This document shows positions 58,546 to 64,000 of a stretch of 64,000 nucleotides of DNA, piece after piece. The stretch comes from Acidibrevibacterium fodinaquatile (GTDB lineage Bacteria > Pseudomonadota > Alphaproteobacteria > Acetobacterales > Acetobacteraceae), in NCBI RefSeq assembly GCF_003352165.1, contig NZ_CP029176.1, forward strand, positions 3,355,501 through 3,419,500, written 5' to 3'. The notes beneath the pieces are model-generated. The model saw only the letters and a list, made by a program, of their open reading frames with translations. It ran no database searches and had not been told where the DNA came from. A program made the translations under genes and the position numbers. Every line of letters begins with the position of its first letter. Within the stretch, counting starts at the first letter, position 1.

Positions 58546-59481
58546 TCAGTAAAACGCGAGCTTCAGCTTGGCACCGATTTCGCCGACGATGCCGCGGCGG
58601 AAGGCGAGCACGCAGGCGATGAAGATCAGGCCTTGCGTTACCGTCACCCAGGCGCCGAACGGGGCGAGATAGTTTTCCATCGTCGTCACCACGAGGGCGC
58701 CCATCACCGGGCCGAAAATGGTGCCGAGGCCGCCGAGAAGGGTCATCAGCACCACCTCGCCCGACATCGACCAATGGACATCGGTGAGCGTCGCGATGCC
58801 AAAAACCAATGACTTGGTGCCGCCGGCGATCCCGGCGATGAAAGTCGAGAGGATGAACGCAATCAGCTTGTAGCTGTCGGTGCGATAGCCGAGCGAGGTC
58901 GCGCGCGGCTCGTTCTCGCGGATTGCTTTTAGCACCTGGCCGAACGGAGAATGAATGGTGCGGTTGAGCAGGAAGAAGCCGACGAGAAAGATCACCGCGA
59001 CCAGCCAGTAAATCGACATGTCGTTGGCGAGTGAGAAGACGCCGAACAATTTCCCGCGCGGCACTTGCTGAATCCCGTCCTCGCCGCCGGTGAACGGCGC
59101 CTCGACACAGAAGAAATAGACCATCTGCGCGAGCGCCAGCGTGATCATCGCGAAATAGAGTCCCTGGCGGCGGATGGCGAGCCAACCGAACACGGTGCCG
59201 AGCGCGGCACCGCTCACGCCGCCGAGCAGGATCGCGATCTCCGGTGTCAGGCCCCAACTCTTCGCCGTCCACGCGGTGACATAAGCCCCGAGGCCAAAAA
59301 ACGCGGCATGCCCGAACGACAGCAGACCGACATAGCCGATCAGGAGATTGAAGGCGCACGCAAACAGCGCAAAGCACAGCACCTTCATGACGAAAACCGG
59401 ATAAAGCATGCTCGGCGCGGCGATGACGAGCGCGATGAGGACGAAAAAAGCGATAAGCTGGGAAGTCTTCTGCCCAAGCAT
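58546..59481 (-). CDS. livM: Branched-chain amino acid-type ABC permease, LivM
   Basis: 311-residue inner-membrane permease with about nine hydrophobic segments. LLIGYVGLLSFGHAAFFGLGAY (about 46-67) and the conserved cytoplasmic loop FGQVLKAIRENEPRATSLGYRTDSYKLIAFILS (about 175-207) are LivM hallmarks. It starts one base after the livH gene ends, in the order livG-livF-SBP-SBP-livH-livM. The ligand is not known from sequence. Confidence 0.92.
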   Translation of the reverse strand: MLGQKTSQLIAFFVLIALVIAAPSMLYPVFVMKVLCFALFACAFNLLIGYVGLLSFGHAAFFGLGAYVTAWTAKSWGLTPEIAILLGGVSGAALGTVFGWLAIRRQGLYFAMITLALAQMVYFFCVEAPFTGGEDGIQQVPRGKLFGVFSLANDMSIYWLVAVIFLVGFFLLNRTIHSPFGQVLKAIRENEPRATSLGYRTDSYKLIAFILSTFIAGIAGGTKSLVFGIATLTDVHWSMSGEVVLMTLLGGLGTIFGPVMGALVVTTMENYLAPFGAWVTVTQGLIFIACVLAFRRGIVGEIGAKLKLAFY

Positions 59482-59482
59482 C

Positions 59483-60370
59483 TCAAGCGGCCTTTCCGAA
59501 GAGACCCGCCGGCCGCGTGAGTAGGACTAGCACCATGACAACGAAAATCACGGTGTCCGAGGCCTGTGGATAAAACACCTTGGTCAACCCTTCGATCACA
59601 CCGAGGCCGAAGCCCGAGACGATGGCGCCGAAAATCGAACCCATGCCGCCGATCACCACCACCGCGAACACGGTGTTGATGAAATTCGATCCCATATTGG
59701 GGTTGACCGAATAGATCGGCGCCGCAAGGACTCCGGCGAAGGCCGCGAGCGCGACCCCGCCGGCAAAGGTCAGCGTCACCAGACGCGGCACATTGACGCC
59801 GAAAGCCTGCACCAGCGCCGGATTTTCGGTCGCCGCGCGCAACAGAGAGCCGAGCTTGGTTTTCTCGATCAGCATCCAGGTCGCGATGCACACGACCAGC
59901 GCCGCGACGATCACCCAGCCGCGATAGACCGGCAGGAACATGAAGCCAAGATTGACCGCGCCGCTGAGCAGCGCCGGAATCTGATAGGGCATGCCCGAGC
60001 TGCCATAAGCATTGCGAAACAAGCCTTCGAGCACCAAGGCAAGGCCGAAGGTGAGCAAGAGGCCATAGAGATGATCGAGCGCGTAAAGCCGGCTGATGAT
60101 GGTTTTTTCGAGCACGAAGCCGAAGGCGCCGACGATGAGCGGCGCCAGCAGCAACGCGAACCAGTAGTTTATGCCAAGATAATTGAGCAGCATCCAGGCG
60201 ACGAAGGCGCCCATCATGAACATCGCACCATGGGCGAAATTGATGATGTTCAGCATCCCGAAGATCACCGCGAGACCGAGCGACAGCATCGCGTAAAACC
60301 CCCCATTGATGAGGCCGAGCAGAAGTTGGCCGAACAATAAGGGCGCGGGAACACCGAAAATGCTGAACAT
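59483..60370 (-). CDS. livH: Branched-chain amino acid-type ABC permease, LivH
   Basis: 295-residue permease. LLLGLINGGFYAMLSLGLAVIFGMLNIINFAHGAMFMMGAF (about 16-56) is the LivH signature, with TKLGSLLRAATENPALVQAFGVNV (about 188-211) as the ATPase contact loop. The ATG at 60370 lies 17 bases past the preceding stop; an in-frame ATG at 60409 would overlap that gene and add 13 atypical residues. Confidence 0.92.
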   Translation of the reverse strand: MFSIFGVPAPLLFGQLLLGLINGGFYAMLSLGLAVIFGMLNIINFAHGAMFMMGAFVAWMLLNYLGINYWFALLLAPLIVGAFGFVLEKTIISRLYALDHLYGLLLTFGLALVLEGLFRNAYGSSGMPYQIPALLSGAVNLGFMFLPVYRGWVIVAALVVCIATWMLIEKTKLGSLLRAATENPALVQAFGVNVPRLVTLTFAGGVALAAFAGVLAAPIYSVNPNMGSNFINTVFAVVVIGGMGSIFGAIVSGFGLGVIEGLTKVFYPQASDTVIFVVMVLVLLTRPAGLFGKAA

Positions 60371-60387
60371 CTCTCTTTGCTCGTCGC

Positions 60388-61623
60388 TCAGGCGTGGATG
60401 AAGGAGCAATTGCCGTCCGCGAGCGGACGGAACGCCTCGCTGCCAGGGGTGGTCACCAAAAGTTTGTAGTAATCCCAGGGCTCTTTGCTCTCGGCCGGCG
60501 TCTTGACCTCGAACAGATAGGCCGGCACCAGAACCCTGCCGTCCTCGCGAATATGGCAGGTGCCGAAAGCATCATCGTCGGTCGGCATCGCCTTCATCCG
60601 CGCGATGGCCGCGGCACCGCTCGCCTTCGCAGCCGCAACCCCCATGTCGGCGACCGCCTTCATGTAATGCAGGCTGCCGGCATAACAGCCGGCCTGCACC
60701 ATATTCGGCATGTTGTTCGGCGTCTTCTCCTTGATACGCATCGAGAGAGCGCGGGTCTTTGCGTTCAGGTTCCAATAGAAACTTTCGGTCAGCACGAGAC
60801 CCTGCGCGGTCGAAAGGCCGAGCGCATGGACATCGGTGATGAACATCAGGAGGGCGGCGATGCGGGTTTTGGCGGTGAGGCCGAATTCATGCGCCTGTTT
60901 GATGCTGTTGACGGTATCGGCGCCGGCATTGGCGAGGCCGAGCACTTTCGCGCCCGAAGCCTGCGCTTGCAAAAGGAAGGAGGAAAAATCGGTCGTGCTC
61001 GGGAACGGGTAGGTCGAGTGGCCGAGCACCTTGCCGCCGGCCGCTTGTACGAAACCCGTCGTCTGACGTTCAAGATCATGGCCGAAGACATAATCGGCGG
61101 TGAGGAAATACCAGGTATCACCGCCGGCCTTCACGGTCGCCCCGCCGGTGGAGTGCGCGAGCATCCAGGTGTCATAGGCCCAATGGATGGTGGTCGGGGC
61201 GCATTGCTTGCCGGTGAGTTCGGCGGTGCCGGCGCCGACATTGATATAGGCGCGGTTTTTTTCGTGGCAGACGCTGGCGACCGCGAGCCCGACCGAGGAG
61301 GTGGGCACATCGATGATCATATCGACGCCATCGCGGTCGAACCATTGCCGCGCGATACCGGCGCCGACATCGGGCTTGTTCTGATGATCGGCGGACAACA
61401 CCTCGACGGAAAGCCCCTTGTTGGTGGCGGCGAAATCCTGGATCGCCTGCTTGACGCAGGCGACCGAGTTGAGCCCGCTGACATCGCGATAAGGACCGGA
61501 TTGATCGTTGAGCACGCCGATCTTGATCACGCTATCGGCGGCGCGGGCACGCGGCGCGACGGTCAACGGCATGATGGCGCCGGCGGCAGTGGCACCAAGC
61601 AAACGACGGCGCGAAATCTTCAT
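60388..61623 (-). CDS. Tat-exported ABC substrate-binding protein (LivK-like), first to the permeases
   Basis: 411 residues. Twin-arginine signal SRRRLLGATAAGAIMPL (about 4-20), then IKIGVLNDQSGPYRDVSG (about 34-51), the type I periplasmic-binding fold of the branched-chain amino acid/amide family. VLSADHQNKPDVGAGIARQWFDRDGVDMIID follows (about 78-108). Clearly paralogous to the protein encoded just upstream at 61648-62874. AGGAGG precedes the ATG. Ligand unknown. Confidence 0.88.
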   Translation of the reverse strand: MKISRRRLLGATAAGAIMPLTVAPRARAADSVIKIGVLNDQSGPYRDVSGLNSVACVKQAIQDFAATNKGLSVEVLSADHQNKPDVGAGIARQWFDRDGVDMIIDVPTSSVGLAVASVCHEKNRAYINVGAGTAELTGKQCAPTTIHWAYDTWMLAHSTGGATVKAGGDTWYFLTADYVFGHDLERQTTGFVQAAGGKVLGHSTYPFPSTTDFSSFLLQAQASGAKVLGLANAGADTVNSIKQAHEFGLTAKTRIAALLMFITDVHALGLSTAQGLVLTESFYWNLNAKTRALSMRIKEKTPNNMPNMVQAGCYAGSLHYMKAVADMGVAAAKASGAAAIARMKAMPTDDDAFGTCHIREDGRVLVPAYLFEVKTPAESKEPWDYYKLLVTTPGSEAFRPLADGNCSFIHA

Positions 61624-61647
61624 AACGATGTCCTCCTGTTGCGACCG

Positions 61648-62874
61648 TCAGGCCGGAATGAGCGGGCAATGCCCGTCCTTGAGCGGTCGGAAAGCCTCAT
61701 CCGCCGGCGTCGTCGCGAGAAGTTTATAGTAATCCCAAGGGCCTTTGCTCTCGCTCGGCGATTTCACCTGGAACAGATAAGCGGGATGCAGCGCGCGACC
61801 ATCGGCGCGGATGCTGCCGGGGCCGAAGGCGTCGTCGTCGGTCGGCATCGCTTTCATTTGCGCGACCGTCGCCGCCCCGCTCGCCTTCGCTTGCGCAACG
61901 CCGAGCTTCTCGACCGCCTTGAGATATTGCATGACGCCGCCATAAACCCCGGCCTGGCCCATCCCTGGGCGGGCGCCGCCGGTATGGGGGAGAAGGCGCT
62001 CGGTGAAGGCGCGGGTGCGATCGTTCAGATCCCAATAGAAGGTCTCGGTCAGCACCAGCCCTTGCGCGTTCTGCAAGCCGAGCGCGTGAATATCGCTGAT
62101 GAAAACCAGCAATCCCGCGAGGCGGGCAGATTTGTTGACGCCGAATTCGGCCGCTTGCTTGATGCAGTTGACGGTATCGGAGCCGGCATTGGCGAGCCCG
62201 ATCACCTTCGCCCCGGTCGATTGCGCTTGCAAAAGGAACGAGGAGAAATCGGTGGTGCCGGGGAATGGCGTATCGACATTGCCGAGCACCTTGCCGCCCG
62301 CCTCTTTCACGAAATTCGCCGTATCACGCTGCATCGCATGGCCGAAGGCGTAATCAGCGGTGATGAAAAACCAGGTATCGCCGCCGGTTTTCACCATCGC
62401 GCCGCCGGTCGAATGGGCCAGCATCCACGTATCGAACGACCAATGAATGGTATTGGGCGTGCATTGCGGGCCGGTGAGATCGGCGGTGCCGGGGCCGCAG
62501 GCGATCACCACCTTGTTCTTGAGATGGCCGACATTGGAGACCGCGAGCGCGACCGCCGAGTTGGGCACGTCAACGACGAGATCGACGCCGTCGCGATCGA
62601 ACCATTGTCCGGCGATGCCAGCGCCGATATCGGGCTTGTTCTGATGATCGCCGACCACCACCTCGACCGCAATGCCTTTGGCGCTCGCGCCGAAGTCAGC
62701 GATCGCCTGTTGCGCGCAGGCGACCGAGACCGGGCCGGAGAGATCACGATACATCCCCGACATATCGCCGAGCACGCCGATCTTGATCGGCGCGTCAGCG
62801 GCGCGGGCGCGAGCGAGCGGCAAGAGCGAGGTCGCGGCGGCGGTGCCGAGTAGTCCACGTCTTGTCAAAATCAT
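61648..62874 (-). CDS. Tat-exported ABC substrate-binding protein (LivK-like), tandem paralogue
   Basis: 408 residues. Tat-like signal TRRGLLGTAAATSLLPLA (about 4-21), then IKIGVLGDMSGMYRDLSGP (about 31-49) and VVVGDHQNKPDIGAGIAGQWFDRDGVDLVVDVP. It aligns with the downstream protein over its whole length (shared LLQAQ-x-GAK-V, GDTWFFITADYAFGH and C-terminal KGPWDYYKLL). Two binding proteins probably widen the substrate range of one permease pair (inference). GGGAGC precedes the ATG. Confidence 0.88.
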   Translation of the reverse strand: MILTRRGLLGTAAATSLLPLARARAADAPIKIGVLGDMSGMYRDLSGPVSVACAQQAIADFGASAKGIAVEVVVGDHQNKPDIGAGIAGQWFDRDGVDLVVDVPNSAVALAVSNVGHLKNKVVIACGPGTADLTGPQCTPNTIHWSFDTWMLAHSTGGAMVKTGGDTWFFITADYAFGHAMQRDTANFVKEAGGKVLGNVDTPFPGTTDFSSFLLQAQSTGAKVIGLANAGSDTVNCIKQAAEFGVNKSARLAGLLVFISDIHALGLQNAQGLVLTETFYWDLNDRTRAFTERLLPHTGGARPGMGQAGVYGGVMQYLKAVEKLGVAQAKASGAATVAQMKAMPTDDDAFGPGSIRADGRALHPAYLFQVKSPSESKGPWDYYKLLATTPADEAFRPLKDGHCPLIPA

Positions 62875-62942
62875 CGGGCGTGCTCCCTGAGGTTGCTTGT
62901 CTGATACGTGGGCGGGCCGGCGGTGCGGCCCCGCCGGTCGTC

Positions 62943-63650
62943 CTAGACGCCGAGATAATCGTGAAGTTTACCCATGTTTGCATCGAGCTCGCGGTTTTCG
63001 ATCATGTCGATCACGCGGCCATGTTCGACGACATAGTGGCGATCGGCAACGGTTGCCGCGAAGCGGAAATTTTGCTCAACCAGCAGAACGGTGAAGCCGC
63101 GTTTCTTGATCTCGCGAATGGTGCGGCCGATCTGCTGGACGATCACCGGCGCCAGCCCTTCGGTCGGCTCGTCGAGCAGCAACAGGCGGGCGCCGGTGCG
63201 GAGAATGCGCGCGATCGCCAGCATCTGTTGTTCGCCGCCCGAGAGCTTGGTGCCCTGGCTCGAGGCGCGCTCGCGAAGATTGGGAAACAAGGCGTAGATC
63301 GTTTCGATATCGAGCCCCCCGGGCGCGATCGCCGGCGGCAACACAAGATTTTCGGTGACGTTGAGAGAGGCGAAGATGCCGCGCTCCTCCGGACAGATCG
63401 CGATGCCGCGGCGCGCGATGAGATCAGGACGCAGCCCGATCAGTTCCTCGTCGCGAAAGCGGATGCTGCCGGCGCGTCGTGGCACCAGCCCCATGATCGC
63501 TTTCATCGTCGTCGTCTTGCCGGCGCCGTTACGGCCCAGCAACGTCACCACTTCGCCCTCGCGCACCGAAAAATCGATGCCGTGCAGGACATGACTTTCG
63601 CCATACCAGGCGTTGAGGCCTTTGACTTCGAGCATGCTGGCCTCAGGCAT
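62943..63650 (-). CDS. livF: Branched-chain amino acid-type ABC ATPase, LivF
   Basis: 235 residues. Walker A GRNGAGKT (about 38-45), Q-loop, signature LSGGEQQMLAIARIL (about 134-148), Walker B LLLLDEPTEGLAPVI and switch His region VLLVEQN. The N-terminus MLEVKGLNAWYGESHVLHGIDF is typical LivF. Its ATG at 63650 overlaps the livG stop by 8 bases; an internal ATG at 63635 is the alternative start. Confidence 0.92.
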   Translation of the reverse strand: MPEASMLEVKGLNAWYGESHVLHGIDFSVREGEVVTLLGRNGAGKTTTMKAIMGLVPRRAGSIRFRDEELIGLRPDLIARRGIAICPEERGIFASLNVTENLVLPPAIAPGGLDIETIYALFPNLRERASSQGTKLSGGEQQMLAIARILRTGARLLLLDEPTEGLAPVIVQQIGRTIREIKKRGFTVLLVEQNFRFAATVADRHYVVEHGRVIDMIENRELDANMGKLHDYLGV

Positions 63651-64000
63651 GACCGGCCTCGCCCTCAGGGGTTCCGAGATAGGCGGACATCACGTCCGGG
63701 TTGCGCGAAACGGTCGCGTAATCGCCTTCGGCCACCACCCGCCCGCGCGTCAATACCGTTATGGTATCGCACAGACCTTCGACCACCGAAAGATTATGCT
63801 CGACCATGAGGATGGTTCGCCCGGCGCGCACGCGCCTGATCAGCGCGACTATTCTTTCGACATCGTCATGGGTCATGCCCGCCGTTGGCTCGTCGAGCAG
63901 CATCATTTTCGGGTCGAGCGCCAAAGTGGTCGCGATTTCCAACGCCCGCTTGCGGCCATAGGGCAGAAGCGCTGCCTCGGTTTCGGCGAATTCAGCGAGG
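63643..64000 (-). CDS. livG: Branched-chain amino acid-type ABC ATPase, LivG, 5' partial
   Basis: Only the C-terminal 118 or so codons are inside the window. The frame is open to the edge and reads LLPYGRKRALEIATTLALDPKMMLLDEPTAGMTHDDVE, the Walker B and following LivG-specific GM insertion, then ILMVEHNLSVVEGLCDTITVLTRGRVVAEGDY. Walker A and the signature motif lie outside. It is the partner ATPase of LivF. Confidence 0.92.
   Translation of the reverse strand, partial: LAEFAETEAALLPYGRKRALEIATTLALDPKMMLLDEPTAGMTHDDVERIVALIRRVRAGRTILMVEHNLSVVEGLCDTITVLTRGRVVAEGDYATVSRNPDVMSAYLGTPEGEAGHA

Noticed and set aside
60394-62853. 819-codon + frame opposite the two substrate-binding protein genes
   Set aside because: Shadow of two paralogous genes; its apparent internal repeats simply reflect the duplication on the other strand.
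1-64000. CRISPR arrays, tRNA and rRNA genes
   Set aside because: No regularly spaced direct repeats, no tRNA cloverleaf with a T-loop, and no rRNA signature were found on reading both strands.

Overview
The window is 64 kb of high-GC DNA from an alphaproteobacterium, most likely an acetic-acid-bacteria relative (Acetobacteraceae, Rhodospirillales). This is inferred from gene content: an NDUFA12-type complex I accessory gene beside mlaD and a DUF2155 gene, a ppiD-trpE pair, a class I PHA synthase with a phasin, and an alphaproteobacterial smo-type polyol operon. No rRNA, tRNA or CRISPR array was seen.

Layout. (1) 1-16092: a type VI secretion operon on the + strand, entered inside tssM and running tssA-tssB-tssC-hcp-tssE-tssF-tssG-tssH-vgrG and a repeat protein of the YwqK/MORN_2 type. 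TssJ, TssK and TssL must lie upstream, outside the window. (2) 16093-20930: a repeat-rich gap, a Na/Pi cotransporter, a class I ribonucleotide reductase large subunit with no small subunit beside it, and three tandem genes for tiny lipoproteins. (3) 20931-26190: an accessory patch with a complete IS66-family element (21092-24170; 8-bp target duplication found; passenger gene inside), a broken IS1595-family transposase, and a lower-GC three-gene operon of unknown function. (4) 26298-30335: a MarR regulator with a palindromic operator candidate, followed by an 1157-residue GltD-PyrK-like flavoprotein. (5) 30709-41456: a polyol (sorbitol-like) uptake and catabolism locus. An eight-gene operon (SorC-type regulator, periplasmic binding protein, two permeases, two SDR dehydrogenases, a GatZ-like protein, an ATPase) diverges from a PfkB kinase and an FGGY kinase. 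(6) 41437-44592: a compact four-gene aryl-polyene-type fatty acid synthase module (KR, DH, CLF, KS). (7) 44718-51264: NDUFA12 homologue, mlaD, a 69-residue protein, a DUF2155 protein, otsB, a carboxymuconolactone-decarboxylase-like protein, trpE and ppiD. (8) 51401-55269: PHA synthase, a MaoC-phosphotransacetylase fusion and a phasin, with FNR/FixK-like boxes in front of phaC and the phasin gene. (9) 55333-58343: recO and parC. (10) 58546-64000: a Liv-type ABC transporter with two tandem Tat-exported binding proteins, cut by the window edge in livG.

Three families of short dispersed intergenic repeats occur: a 124-bp element with three hairpins (2 copies), a 50-70 bp element at gene ends (3 copies), and a 41-42 bp AT-rich hairpin (2 copies). 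Several copies supply or abut the stop codon of the gene before them, so they probably act at transcript ends. These repeats, the lipoprotein trio, the lower-GC operon and the MarR-flavoprotein pair are the least explained parts of the window. All family calls come from reading the sequence by eye; no database search was run.
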